A DNA stretch of 64,000 nucleotides from Bog-756 sp963813525 (GCA_963813525.1 CAWEZI010000005.1:1736001-1800000), one strand, 5' to 3'; counted from the stretch's first letter, positions 33,657-42,534 are shown. Notes: generated by a model not told the origin, from the sequence alone. Numbers and translations: made by a program.

Positions 33657-34547
33657 TCAGAAGGTGGCGTCGTGGCCGGTCTCCACCGACGACGCACTGT
33701 CCGTCTCCACCGAATCTGTTCCCACCGGCGGCGCGTGCTCGGCGGCCAGAGCCGCTCCGACCTGATCGGCTACTGCCACCGCCACCAGCAGGCGGTCGTG
33801 GGGGATGGGACGGCCGGGGGTGGGGGAGAGGAGGAAGTGGCCGAGCAGCCACCCGCCACTGCGGACGGGCAGATCGACGTTGTGGGTGGGCAGGCCGAGG
33901 TCGTCGGTGTTCCAGATCTCGTTGCCTATCCGGACGTCGCCGCTGGGCACCAGGCGGGCGGTGGTCCCGCCCGGGTTGTGTGTGGTGAACCGGACCTCCT
34001 TCAAGGCCAGCAGATCCTGGAGCTCGGCGGAGGCCGCCGCCACCACCACCTGTGGGTCCTGACCGCTGGCCGCCAGTTCGGTCACCGTATGGAGCAACGC
34101 CACTTGGTGCTGACCCTGCCAGGCCGCATCACGGTGGCGCCGGCCCCGGGCCGCCAGTTCGCCCACAGCCAGACCGACCACCAGGAGGAGGATCTCGGTG
34201 ATGAGGTCCTGATGATGGCTGATCCGCAACGAGTAAAAGGGCCGGGTCAAGAAGAAATCGAACGAGAGGGCGGAGACCAAGGCGGCCAGGATGGCGGCCA
34301 GCCGTCGCCCGGTGCTGGCCACGGCCACGATGACCACCACCAGGAACAGGGCGTTGTCGGCGGCGTTGAGCCGGCCCCGCCAGGGGATCAATATGGCGGC
34401 GGTAGCGATGGGGGCGAGGACAGCGGCAAGAAGAATCCACCTGTCCTTCCACCTGCCTGCACCCGTCTCGGCCGGGTACGACCCGCCGGCCGGTAGGGCC
34501 GAGTCCTGTCGATCGTTCCAACTCTCGGGTCTGGTCACCGTGCCCAT
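33657..34547 (-). CDS. DUF4118 membrane protein with GAF-like tail and no kinase
   Basis: About 296 residues from ATG 34547; GTG 34577 would add ten residues, and no ribosome site supports either. Four membrane segments of the KdpD/DUF4118 type lie near 35-130, with the S-F-D-F-F-L-T-R-P-F-Y-S loop. A helix and a GAF-like domain follow, and the protein stops before any HisKA domain. It could sense turgor or ions together with the nearby kinases, or act as a decoy; both are inference. Confidence 0.8.
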   Translation of the reverse strand: MGTVTRPESWNDRQDSALPAGGSYPAETGAGRWKDRWILLAAVLAPIATAAILIPWRGRLNAADNALFLVVVIVAVASTGRRLAAILAALVSALSFDFFLTRPFYSLRISHHQDLITEILLLVVGLAVGELAARGRRHRDAAWQGQHQVALLHTVTELAASGQDPQVVVAAASAELQDLLALKEVRFTTHNPGGTTARLVPSGDVRIGNEIWNTDDLGLPTHNVDLPVRSGGWLLGHFLLSPTPGRPIPHDRLLVAVAVADQVGAALAAEHAPPVGTDSVETDSASSVETGHDATF

Positions 34548-34710
34548 ATACCCACTGTCACACGCCCCGGAGGCCACCGAAAGTGGGTTGCCGCATTGTG
34601 AGCGTGTCGTGGCCCAAAATTTGCGGATCTTTTACGAATGATTCCATTCGGTGCTACGAAGTTCGCATGGAGGGGACCGACCGACCACCCGTGGCCGCCG
34701 GGGTGGTGTG

Positions 34711-35157
34711 ATGACCGCACCCGCAGGCGACCCGGCCCAACCGGAGCAGCCCATCGCCATGGCCACGCTGACCAGCGCGACCGGACTCAGTGCTGACGTC
34801 CGTGCCGGACGCCATCATTTCGTGGTCGACGAGGGCCCGGCCGTGGGCGGTCAGGACGAAGGCCCCAATCCCTTCCAGTTGATACTGGCCGGCCTGGCCC
34901 AGTGCACGGCGGCCACCCTGCGCCTGTACGCCGACCGCAAGGGGTGGGATCTGGGTGAGATCGGCGTCCGGGCCCGCCTCCTCCGCACCGGTGACGGAGC
35001 GACCAAGGTCGAGCGGATCGAGCGGACGGTGACGGTGACCGCCGATCTGAGCGCCGCCCAACTGGAACGGCTGGCCGAAATAGCCGATCGCACCCCGGTG
35101 ACCCGCACCCTCATCAAGGGTCTGACCATCGACACCACCGTTGCCCGTCACCGCTGA
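34711..35157 (+). CDS. OsmC-family protein, one-cysteine variant
   Basis: A 148-residue protein from ATG 34711. The OsmC fold is seen in G-L-A-Q-C-T-A-A-T-L-R with Cys64 on the central helix. The second redox Cys of OsmC/Ohr, normally in C-P-V, is replaced by Thr128 (A-D-R-T-P-V-T-R-T-L). It therefore may not be a standard peroxidase. It is divergent from the DUF4118 gene. Confidence 0.88.
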   Translation: MTAPAGDPAQPEQPIAMATLTSATGLSADVRAGRHHFVVDEGPAVGGQDEGPNPFQLILAGLAQCTAATLRLYADRKGWDLGEIGVRARLLRTGDGATKVERIERTVTVTADLSAAQLERLAEIADRTPVTRTLIKGLTIDTTVARHR

Positions 35158-35208
35158 ACCGGGCTCGGCTGCGATCGACGGCGCCGCCGGGCGTGATCCG
35201 GCCTGGGG

Positions 35209-35979
35209 CTAGCGGAGGTGGAGACCGCCGTCCACCATGACCACCTCGCCGGTCACGTAGGTGGACAGGGCCAGCCCCATGACCACCGTGGCTACGTCCT
35301 CGGGGCTGGCCGAGCGTTGCAACGGCGCTTGGGCTTTCACGTAGTCGCGGACGAAATCCCAGTCCGCCGTCCAGGGGGTGTCGACCAGGCCGGGCGCCAC
35401 CGCGTTGACCCGCACCGCCGGGCCGAGGACGTTGGCCAGCAACCGGGTCATGTGGCTGACCGCCGCCTTGGAACAGGCATAGGGGATCGAGCTTCCGGTG
35501 GGCCGCTCGCCGGCGATGGACGAGATGTTGATCACCTGTCCCTCCCCCGAGGCCCGCAGGTGGGGGATAGCGGCCACCGTGACCTGCCAGGTGCCGAAGA
35601 CGTTGACCTCGAAGATGCGTCGCCACACCTCCGTGGTGGCCGCTTCGAGGTCGGCGTGGGGGATGACCTCGGTGGTGCCGGCGTTGTTGACCAGGACATC
35701 GAGGCGGCCGTGTCGGTCGATCACCTGGTCGATCAGGTGGCGGGCCTGCTCCTCGTCGCCGACGTCCGCCTGGGTGTAGCTGGCCGCCGGTAGTGCGGCG
35801 GCCAGCGCTCGACCGGCCTCGACCGAGCGGGACGAGTTGACGGCGACGGTGGCCCCGGCGGCGGCGAACAGATGGGCCGTGGCCGCGCCGATGCCGGACG
35901 AGGAGCCAGTGATGAGCACGGTGCGACCCCGGAACGAGTCGGGGCGGGACGGAGCCGGGTGGCCCTCGGAGATGGACAT
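35209..35979 (-). CDS. Short-chain dehydrogenase/reductase
   Basis: A 256-residue protein from ATG 35979. Rossmann motif T-G-S-S-S-G-I-G near 25, N-N-A-G near 102, and the active-site Y-A-C-S-K near 167. V-D-G-G-L closes the protein. It has the classical SDR size, probably acting on a hydroxy/keto substrate with NAD(P). It diverges from the FAH gene with only 39 bases between the two start codons, each with its own -10 element. Confidence 0.9.
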   Translation of the reverse strand: MSISEGHPAPSRPDSFRGRTVLITGSSSGIGAATAHLFAAAGATVAVNSSRSVEAGRALAAALPAASYTQADVGDEEQARHLIDQVIDRHGRLDVLVNNAGTTEVIPHADLEAATTEVWRRIFEVNVFGTWQVTVAAIPHLRASGEGQVINISSIAGERPTGSSIPYACSKAAVSHMTRLLANVLGPAVRVNAVAPGLVDTPWTADWDFVRDYVKAQAPLQRSASPEDVATVVMGLALSTYVTGEVVMVDGGLHLR

Positions 35980-35985
35980 GGGGGG

Positions 35986-35991
35986 AGTGTA
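35986..35991 (-). promoter_or_regulatory. -10 element, leaderless arrangement (SDR at 35979)
   Basis: TACACT on the minus strand, six C residues, then ATG 35979. No purine-rich ribosome site. Confidence 0.55.
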
Positions 35992-36005
35992 GGACCGCCG
36001 TGCCG

Positions 36006-36011
36006 TAGATT
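36006..36011 (+). promoter_or_regulatory. -10 element, leaderless arrangement (FAH gene)
   Basis: TAGATT, seven bases, GTG 36019; no ribosome site. Confidence 0.5.
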
Positions 36012-36018
36012 TTCCGAC

Positions 36019-36915
36019 GTGAAACTGGTGAGCCTGGTGGACGACGACGGCGTCCCCCGCACCGGCATGGTGGTGGGCGAGGAGGTGGTCGACCTGACCG
36101 ATCCCGCCGTGGGGCTGCCCGGCGACATGGTGGCCCTGTTGACCCTGGGGCCCGATGCCCACGACGCCCTGCGGCGGGCCCCGACCACCGGTGCCCACCG
36201 GCAGCCTCTGTCCACCGCCCCCGTCACCGCCCCGGTGGCCCGCCCCCCGTCGTTTCTGGCCATCGCCCGCAACTACGACGCCCACATCGCCGAGCTCGGT
36301 CACCCGCGTCCCGAGTTCCAGACCTGGTTCTCCAAGCAGCCCACCTCTGTGATCGGACCGGACCAGTCCATCGAGGTGCCCCGGGTGTCCTCGTCGGTCG
36401 ACTACGAAGGCGAGCTGGGCCTGGTCATCGGCCGCCGGTGCCGGCACGTTCCCGCCGCCCGGGCCCTTGAGGTGGTGGCCGGCTTCACCGTGGTCAACGA
36501 CGTGAGCGTGCGGGACTGGCAGTGGCGGACCCCCACCATGATGATGGGCAAGGGCTTCGACACCCACGGTCCCACCGGTCCCTGGATCGTGACCGGCGAG
36601 GAGATCGAAGATCCACAGGACCTGGCCGTCCGCACCGTGGTCAACGGTGAGCTCCGCCAGGACGGGCGCACGTCCGACATGATCTTCACCTGTGCCGACA
36701 TGATCGAGCACCTGTCGGCGGCCTTCACCCTCGAGGTGGGGATGCTCATCACCACCGGCACACCGGCCGGCGTGGCCGCTGGTGAAGATCCACCCCGGTG
36801 GTTGAAGGCGGGGGACACGGTGACGGTTTCGGTGGAGGGTGTCGGTGAGCTCACCAACCCTGTGATCGACGAGGCCGGACCTCGCCCTGTGATCGACGAG
36901 GCCGGACCTCGGTGA
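36019..36915 (+). CDS. Fumarylacetoacetate hydrolase (FAH) family protein
   Basis: A 298-residue protein from GTG 36019. The FAH fold is clear: F-L-A-I-A-R-N-Y near 81, D-Y-E-G-E-L-G-L-V-I near 134 with the metal-binding acidic residues, N-D-V-S-V-R-D near 165, K-G-F-D-T-H-G-P near 180, and T-G-T-P-A-G-V near 250. It cleaves C-C bonds in aromatic-ring breakdown products, or decarboxylates or isomerises related keto acids. The last 18 residues are the nonapeptide PVIDEAGPR written twice, caused by a 27-base duplication. Confidence 0.92.
   Translation: MKLVSLVDDDGVPRTGMVVGEEVVDLTDPAVGLPGDMVALLTLGPDAHDALRRAPTTGAHRQPLSTAPVTAPVARPPSFLAIARNYDAHIAELGHPRPEFQTWFSKQPTSVIGPDQSIEVPRVSSSVDYEGELGLVIGRRCRHVPAARALEVVAGFTVVNDVSVRDWQWRTPTMMMGKGFDTHGPTGPWIVTGEEIEDPQDLAVRTVVNGELRQDGRTSDMIFTCADMIEHLSAAFTLEVGMLITTGTPAGVAAGEDPPRWLKAGDTVTVSVEGVGELTNPVIDEAGPRPVIDEAGPR
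36859..36912. repeat. 27-base tandem duplication at the end of the FAH gene
   Basis: 36859-36885 and 36886-36912 differ only in the last base. It extends the protein by nine residues immediately before its stop codon. Confidence 0.95.
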
Positions 36916-37340
36916 GTGCGGCCGAACCCGGTCCCGCCTCGGTCAGGATCACCCCGTCGCTCAGCATCCCCCTGGCCGAACTGCACCTCAGGTTTAGTCC
37001 CACCGGAGGGCCCGGCGGCCAGAACGCCAACAAGGTCAATACCCGGGTCGAGCTGCGCTTCGACGTGGCCACCTCACCGAGCCTGGGCCCCCGCCAACGT
37101 CTCCGGTTGCTCGATCGCCTCGGGCCGGAGATCCGGGTGGTGGCCGACGACGAACGGTCCCAGGCCCGGAACCGGTCCCTGGCCGTCGACCGCTTTCGGG
37201 CCCGCGTTGCCGACGCCCTCCGGGTGGAGACGCCCCGGCGGGCTACCCGGCCCAGCCGGGCGGCCAAAGAGCGGCGGCTGGCGGCCAAGCGGCGGAACGC
37301 CGAACGGAAGCGGAACCGGCGACCGGACGCCGACGACTGA
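36912..37340 (+). CDS. arfB: ArfB-type peptidyl-tRNA hydrolase (ribosome rescue)
   Basis: A 142-residue protein from GTG 36912, overlapping the FAH stop (GTGA). The GGQ motif is in F-S-P-T-G-G-P-G-G-Q-N-A-N-K-V-N-T-R near residue 30, and the protein ends in a long basic tail rich in Arg and Lys (from about 105). In ArfB this tail enters the empty mRNA channel of stalled ribosomes while GGQ hydrolyses the peptidyl-tRNA. It is too short for a true release factor. Confidence 0.92.
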   Translation: MSAAEPGPASVRITPSLSIPLAELHLRFSPTGGPGGQNANKVNTRVELRFDVATSPSLGPRQRLRLLDRLGPEIRVVADDERSQARNRSLAVDRFRARVADALRVETPRRATRPSRAAKERRLAAKRRNAERKRNRRPDADD

Positions 37341-37439
37341 GGGTGGTCCGGGCTGGCCATCCCCCCCGGTCAGGCCGTTCTTAGCCCGTCGAGGTCGGGC
37401 CGTTCTTTTGCCCGCTGCGGTCAGCTCTGCTCGGTGCGT

Positions 37440-38324
37440 TCAGCCCACTTTGCGGCTGGCCGCGGCCGGCGGTTGCCAGACGTCGTCCAGGAAGCTGGCG
37501 ATCTCGCCGGTCAGCCTCTCGGGGTGCATGCGCAGTTCGAGGATGGACGACGCTTGCACCAGGCGCCCGTTGGGCAGCCGCCGGGCCAACTGCTCGGCGT
37601 CGTGGAACGGGTGGACCCTGTCGACCCGATGGCCGATGACCAGGGCCGGAACCTCCATGGCCGAACGCTGATCGACGGTGGGGGCGATCGGACCGGCCAG
37701 AATGCCGTGGAGCACGGCCGCCGTCTCGGTCGGGTCGTTGGCCAAGGTGTTCATGGTGCTGTCGATCGGACCGATGCCGGTGCGGGGAAGACGGCGGAAG
37801 ATCCACGCCGTCCGGGTCACCAGCGGTCTGGCGAAGTGAACGGCCAGCAGCATGGGCACGAAGGTGATGGCCGCCGCCGGCACCGCCCATTCCAGAACCG
37901 GCATCTCGAGGATCAGGCCTTTGACCCGTTCGGGGGCCTGGGCCGCCACCAACAGGCTCACGTTGGCCCCCAGCGACACCCCGCCGATGACAGCCTTGTC
38001 GATGCCCAGGTGGTCGAGCAGTCGCACCACGTGCTGGGCATAGGTGTCCATGCGGTGGAACGACGCCCGCTTGGGTTTGGCCGACATGCCGTGCCCGGGC
38101 AGGTCGAGCAGGATCACCCGATGACCTGTGCTGGCCAGATCGGCGGCCAGGCGGCGGTTCATGTTGGAGTCCATGAGGATCCCGTGCATGAACACCAACA
38201 CCCGGGGTCCATGGCCGTGGCTCTCGTAGTAAAGCTGCACGCCGTCCGAGTCGAAGAAGCCCACTTCGAACGGGGCCGAACCGCTCGCGCCCTTAGCCAC
38301 CTGGTTGATCGCCCCTTTGTTCAT
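37440..38324 (-). CDS. Alpha/beta hydrolase
   Basis: A 294-residue protein from ATG 38324. Strand and oxyanion region V-F-M-H-G-I near 45, nucleophile elbow G-V-S-L-G-A near 115, and a final H in L-R-M-H-P-E near 267 for the triad. The substrate is unknown; the family includes esterases and haloalkane-dehalogenase relatives. It overlaps the carbon-nitrogen hydrolase gene by 32 bases on the same strand. A -10 element inside that gene may give it its own leaderless transcript. Confidence 0.88.
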   Translation of the reverse strand: MNKGAINQVAKGASGSAPFEVGFFDSDGVQLYYESHGHGPRVLVFMHGILMDSNMNRRLAADLASTGHRVILLDLPGHGMSAKPKRASFHRMDTYAQHVVRLLDHLGIDKAVIGGVSLGANVSLLVAAQAPERVKGLILEMPVLEWAVPAAAITFVPMLLAVHFARPLVTRTAWIFRRLPRTGIGPIDSTMNTLANDPTETAAVLHGILAGPIAPTVDQRSAMEVPALVIGHRVDRVHPFHDAEQLARRLPNGRLVQASSILELRMHPERLTGEIASFLDDVWQPPAAASRKVG

Positions 38325-39168
38325 CCGGCCAACGGTACGCCGCCGGACGCCGGTTAGCCAGAACCGGCAGCTCAGAGCGGATTCTCTGCTGGAAGTCGGC
38401 GTCCATGTCGGCCACCACCACTCCCGGACCGGATGCGGTCCGTTCGGCCACCACCGTGCCCCAGGGGTCCACGATCATGGAGTGGCCGTGGCAGGCCGGC
38501 ATGCCCGGTGGCAGGACGCCGTCCTGGCCGGCTCCGATCACATAGACCTGGTTTTCGGCGGCCCGGGCCCGGAGCAGGAGCCGCCAGTGGGCCGGACCGG
38601 TGGCCGCGGTGAAGGCCGCCGGCACGGTGATCACGGTGGCACCGAGCAGCGTCATGATGCGGTAGATCTCGGGGAAGCGCAGGTCGTAGCAGAGTGAGAG
38701 GCCAATGCTCTCGGTGCCCTCGGCGCTCATCGACGTGACCGCCACCTCGTGCCCCGGTGCAACGGTGGCCGACTCGTGGAAGCGGGTGCCGGCCAGGTCC
38801 ACGTCGAAGAGATGAATCTTGCGGTAGATCGCCTCCACCGCGCCGCCCGGACCGATCAGGCAACTGGTGTTGAAGAGGCGCTGGTCGGCGTCATCGGATG
38901 GCCGGCTCCCGGGGTCCTCGGGAAACGAGCCGGCCACCAGGCGGATGCCCAGGCGTGCCGCCAGGGCGCAGGCCCAGGACACCGTGGGGCCGTCGAGTGG
39001 CTCGGCGTGGGTGCGGAGGAAGGTGGGATCACCGGCAACCGAGAAGTACTCGGGCAGGACCACCAGGGCCGCGCCAGCGTGAGCCGCCTCCTCGACTAGG
39101 GGGGTGGCTTCGTCGAGGTTGCGGCGCCGATCGGGTCCCGCCGTGGTCTGGACGGCTGCCACGCGCAT
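38293..39168 (-). CDS. Carbon-nitrogen hydrolase (nitrilase/omega-amidase family)
   Basis: A 291-residue protein from ATG 39168. The Glu-Lys-Cys triad is visible: E in V-L-P-E-Y-F near 40, K in Y-R-K-I-H-L near 116, and C in L-S-L-C-Y-D-L-R-F-P near 158. It resembles Nit/omega-amidase proteins that repair deaminated glutathione or hydrolyse amides. No signal peptide. Its -10 element TACCCT lies five bases before the ATG. Confidence 0.92.
   Translation of the reverse strand: MRVAAVQTTAGPDRRRNLDEATPLVEEAAHAGAALVVLPEYFSVAGDPTFLRTHAEPLDGPTVSWACALAARLGIRLVAGSFPEDPGSRPSDDADQRLFNTSCLIGPGGAVEAIYRKIHLFDVDLAGTRFHESATVAPGHEVAVTSMSAEGTESIGLSLCYDLRFPEIYRIMTLLGATVITVPAAFTAATGPAHWRLLLRARAAENQVYVIGAGQDGVLPPGMPACHGHSMIVDPWGTVVAERTASGPGVVVADMDADFQQRIRSELPVLANRRPAAYRWPDEQRGDQPGG
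38332..38337 (-). promoter_or_regulatory. -10 element, leaderless arrangement (hydrolase at 38324)
   Basis: TACCGT on the minus strand, seven bases, then ATG 38324. It lies within the 3' end of the nitrilase gene. Confidence 0.45.
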
Positions 39169-39173
39169 GGCAC

Positions 39174-39179
39174 AGGGTA
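39174..39179 (-). promoter_or_regulatory. -10 element (nitrilase-family gene)
   Basis: TACCCT on the minus strand, five bases before ATG 39168. Confidence 0.4.
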
Positions 39180-39238
39180 GGCCCGTCTTCGGCCAGAATG
39201 ACCGGAGGCCGCAAGCTGCGGCCCACCGGTTTGCACAG

Positions 39239-39309
39239 AGCCCGGACAGACCAGGGTCTGCCATGGAGCCTGGACAGACCAGGGGCCGCACACAGCCCGA
39301 ACAGAATCG
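39239..39309. repeat. Three direct repeats upstream of the hydrolase at 39316
   Basis: AGCCCGGACAGACCAGGG (39239-39256) and AGCCTGGACAGACCAGGG (39267-39284) differ at one base. A shorter form starts at 39294 and contains CAGAAT, a possible -10. Spacing is 28 and 27 bases, so repeated operator sites are possible. Confidence 0.65.
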
Positions 39310-39315
39310 AGTGTT

Positions 39316-40563
39316 GTGTCCTTCGAAGACTCCGACATCGTCCGCAGCGCCATTCGGGTCGAGGGCTTCCGGGACGACGAGTTCAACTACCAGCTCATCC
39401 GAGCCCTCGGGGTGGCCGACTACGGGGGATCGACGGTGGGGGAGTGCCTGGCTGTGGCCTCCGAGATCAGCGACGGCAGCCCGCAGAGCTGGGCGTCGGC
39501 CTTCGACCAGATGGCTCAGCGGGTCGAGGCCAAGGGAAGGGCGTGCCTGGCCGCCGGACATCGGGTCAGCGGACGTGACCACCTGTTGCGGGCGTCGACG
39601 TACTACCGGACCGCCGAGTACTACGCCGACGGGGTCAGTGACGATTCGCTGCGTATGGGCGCGCGGAGCCAGGCCTGTTTCGCCCTGGGTGCGTCGCTGT
39701 TCGAGCCACCGGTCGAGCTCGTCGAAGTCCCCTTCGAGCAGGGGACCCTCCCCGGCTATTTCGTGTCTCCTCCCGGCTCGGCGGCCGACGGAGGCGGCGG
39801 GGGTCGTCCGACTCTGATCGGGGTGGGTGGATTCGACTCCAGTGCCGAAGAGCTGTACTTCCACCTCGGAGCGCCGGGTGCCGAACGGGGCTGGAACGTC
39901 TTTGTCTTCGACGGCCCCGGTCAGCCCGGATGCATGCGCTCCCACCCGACCATGACCTTCCGTCCTGACTACGAGGCGCCCCTGGGGGCGGTGATCGACC
40001 ACGTGAGCGGTCGGCCCGACGTGGACCCCGGGCGGGTGGCCCTGGCCGGCCAGAGTTTCGGTTCCTACTTCGCCGCCCGCAGTGCCGCCACCGACCACCG
40101 GGTGCGGGCCCTGGTGGTCAATCCCCCCATCGTCGACATGAGCAGCTACATGGAGGCGTGGGTCGGGACCGAGGTGTTCCGGATGGTGCGCGACGTCCGT
40201 CCCGAAGACGTCATCGGCGTTCCCGAGGACCTCATGCCTCGTCAGATGCAGTGGGGCATCGCCGCCATCTGCCACCGCTTCGGCGTGTCGTCGTTCCACG
40301 CCTGGCGGGATGCCATCGCCGGCTACCGGCTCGACGGGTTGACCTCGTCGATCGACTGCCCGAGCCTGGCCCTGTGCGGCGACCGCGAAGGGGCCGAGCC
40401 CCGGGCCCAGTTCGACTCCTTCGTGGCGGAGGTGGCCGGCCCGGTGACCCCGGTGCTGTTCACCGCCGAGGACGGAGCCTCGACCCACTGCCAGGCCGAC
40501 AACATCCGGCTGTCGGCCCAGGTGACCTTCGACTGGCTCGCCGACCAGATGGCCGACCGGTAA
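39316..40563 (+). CDS. Alpha/beta hydrolase with N-terminal helical cap (FrsA/dihydroxypseudooxynicotine-hydrolase-like)
   Basis: A 415-residue protein from GTG 39316. The N-terminal 130 residues are helical (including Y-Y-R-T-A-E-Y-Y). The hydrolase core follows, with V-F-D-G-P-G-Q near 200, nucleophile G-Q-S-F-G-S near 240, D in C-G-D-R-E near 354 and H in S-T-H-C-Q near 393. The layout matches C-C-bond hydrolases of the pseudooxynicotine type and DUF1100/FrsA-type esterases; the exact reaction is unknown. Confidence 0.88.
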   Translation: MSFEDSDIVRSAIRVEGFRDDEFNYQLIRALGVADYGGSTVGECLAVASEISDGSPQSWASAFDQMAQRVEAKGRACLAAGHRVSGRDHLLRASTYYRTAEYYADGVSDDSLRMGARSQACFALGASLFEPPVELVEVPFEQGTLPGYFVSPPGSAADGGGGGRPTLIGVGGFDSSAEELYFHLGAPGAERGWNVFVFDGPGQPGCMRSHPTMTFRPDYEAPLGAVIDHVSGRPDVDPGRVALAGQSFGSYFAARSAATDHRVRALVVNPPIVDMSSYMEAWVGTEVFRMVRDVRPEDVIGVPEDLMPRQMQWGIAAICHRFGVSSFHAWRDAIAGYRLDGLTSSIDCPSLALCGDREGAEPRAQFDSFVAEVAGPVTPVLFTAEDGASTHCQADNIRLSAQVTFDWLADQMADR

Positions 40564-40596
40564 TGGTGGGCTGACTGCCGCCCGGCGATCTTCCGC

Positions 40597-41472
40597 TCAG
40601 AGACGGGCGGATCCGCCCTCGACCCGTTCGCCGTAGGTGGCCAGCGCGGTGTCCAGTGCCTTCCGGCCCGCATCGGAGGTGTCCTCGCGGACGCCCCACA
40701 GGGGGGTGAGGGTGGCCCACCCGTCGGCCAGGAGGGCGGCGTCGGAGTCGGGCTCCAGTTCAGCCCGTTCGATGGCCTGGTCGCTGTCCGATCCCTTGCC
40801 CCGCAGGGTGAGGGTGATGGCCCGTGCCGTCTTGTCGATCGGCGTGCCGGCCACCGGCTCAGGGGTGTGCTCGGGTCGCACCGAACGGATCAGTCCCATG
40901 GTGCCCAGAGCCCCGTGGCACAGCCCGGCCAGCCTGTCGAGGGGCACAGCCGGCACGTTGAGGTTCAACACGGTGGCGGGCGGCAGGTCGGCCATGACGG
41001 GCACGATCCCGGCGGCCAGGGAGACGGGCGTCTCCCACGGAATGGGCTCCTCGCCCCAGGCGATGCTGACCGCCAACCCCCGGATCCCGAATTGGGCGGA
41101 GGTGAGTGTGGCCCCCACCGTGCCGGAATGGAGCGCTGATCGGCCGGCATTGATGCCGTGGTTGATGCCGGAGACCACCAGGTCGGGTCGGGGGCCGAAC
41201 CCCTCGATGCAGGCCAGGATGGTGGCCAGGGCCGGGGGCCCCTCGATCCCGAACACGGGAACGCCGGCCAGGCCGGGGATATCCACCGTTTCGTAGGGGA
41301 TCGCCTCCCTGTCGTAGACGGCACCGACGGCCGCACCGGCACCGCTGTGGTCAACCAGGGGCGCCACCACCACCACCTCGTGAGCACCACCGAGGGAGGC
41401 GACCAGGCCCCGGGCCAGGGCGGCAATGCCCGGCGCGAAAACGCCGTCGTCGTTGGTCACCAGGATGCGCAT
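40597..41472 (-). CDS. surE: 5'/3'-nucleotidase SurE
   Basis: A 291-residue protein from ATG 41472 with GGGGAAAG upstream. The SurE start R-I-L-V-T-N-D-D-G (Asp8-Asp9 bind metal), V-V-A-P near 36 and the S-G-I-N-H-G-I-N loop near 101 are diagnostic. It dephosphorylates nucleoside monophosphates and is linked to stationary-phase survival. The C-terminus is slightly longer than in E. coli. Confidence 0.93.
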   Translation of the reverse strand: MRILVTNDDGVFAPGIAALARGLVASLGGAHEVVVVAPLVDHSGAGAAVGAVYDREAIPYETVDIPGLAGVPVFGIEGPPALATILACIEGFGPRPDLVVSGINHGINAGRSALHSGTVGATLTSAQFGIRGLAVSIAWGEEPIPWETPVSLAAGIVPVMADLPPATVLNLNVPAVPLDRLAGLCHGALGTMGLIRSVRPEHTPEPVAGTPIDKTARAITLTLRGKGSDSDQAIERAELEPDSDAALLADGWATLTPLWGVREDTSDAGRKALDTALATYGERVEGGSARL

Positions 41473-41580
41473 GCAAGGCTTTCCCCTCGTCCCGTCGGGT
41501 CCATGCAGCCCGATCGCCTACCATACCGGGCGCAGTCGGCAGCTCTGTGGCGTGCTGACCAGCGGGACAGGAAACAACCG

Positions 41581-42534
41581 ATGACCACCCGATCACGCCC
41601 CGAAGACCAGCGGCCGGCCGAAACCACAGTCGCCACCGGCGACCAGTGGGTGATCGGCCACGGTCATCAGAGGGCCGTCATCACTGAAGTCGGCGCCACC
41701 CTTCGGTCCTTCACCGTCGAGGACCGGGCGGTGATCGACGGGTTCGGATCCGAAGAGTGGAGCCAGGGAGGCCGCGGGCAGGTACTGGCGCCCTGGCCCA
41801 ACCGGTTGGGGGACGGCCGCTACTCCTTCGAGGGCATCGAGGCCCAGGCCCCGCTCAACGAGCTTCCGGCCAACAACGCCATCCATGGTCTGGTTCGGTG
41901 GTTGCCCTGGCGGATGGCGGGCCGGGCGCAGAACCAGGTGACCTTGGCCGTCGAGCTCCGCCCCTCGCCTGCCTATCCCTTCGCCCTGCGGCTCAGCGTC
42001 GAGTACCGGTTGGGTCGGGACGGACTGACGGTGGTGGCTGACGCCGACAATTTCGGGACCACTGATCTGCCGTTCGGCCTCGGCTTCCATCCCTACCTGA
42101 CCATTGGAACCACAACCGTCGATCAGATCCGGCTCGGCGTGCCCGCTGAGCATCGGTTGGTGACCGACGAGCGAGGGCTGCCGGTGGGGCGGGTCACGGT
42201 GGCCGGCACCGAGTTCGATTTCAACCAGAGCCGGCCTCTGGGGGTGACCAGGCTGGACACCGCCTATACCGGACTGCGGAGGGGGACCGACGGTCGGGCC
42301 CGGGTCGAACTCGACCACCCCGACGGCCTGGCCGGGGTCAGCCTGTGGTGCGACGAGCGTTTCGGCTATCTGATGGTCTTCTCCGGCGACACCCTCGAAC
42401 CGGCCCAACGCCGCACGGCGCTGGCCGTCGAGCCCATGAGCTGTCCGCCCGACGCCTTCCGTTCCGGCACAGACCTGGTCACCCTGCACCCCGGGGGTCG
42501 GTGGACCGGGTCGTGGGGGATCACCCCCCGTTAG
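41581..42534 (+). CDS. Aldose 1-epimerase
   Basis: A 317-residue protein from ATG 41581 (AGGAAAC upstream). Galactose-mutarotase fold with W-P-N-R-L-G-D-G near 78, N-N-A-I-H-G-L near 99, G-F-H-P-Y near 175 (catalytic His) and the C-terminal A-V-E-P-M-S-C-P-P-D-A (catalytic Glu near 286). It interconverts the alpha and beta anomers of hexoses in the cytoplasm. Confidence 0.93.
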   Translation: MTTRSRPEDQRPAETTVATGDQWVIGHGHQRAVITEVGATLRSFTVEDRAVIDGFGSEEWSQGGRGQVLAPWPNRLGDGRYSFEGIEAQAPLNELPANNAIHGLVRWLPWRMAGRAQNQVTLAVELRPSPAYPFALRLSVEYRLGRDGLTVVADADNFGTTDLPFGLGFHPYLTIGTTTVDQIRLGVPAEHRLVTDERGLPVGRVTVAGTEFDFNQSRPLGVTRLDTAYTGLRRGTDGRARVELDHPDGLAGVSLWCDERFGYLMVFSGDTLEPAQRRTALAVEPMSCPPDAFRSGTDLVTLHPGGRWTGSWGITPR

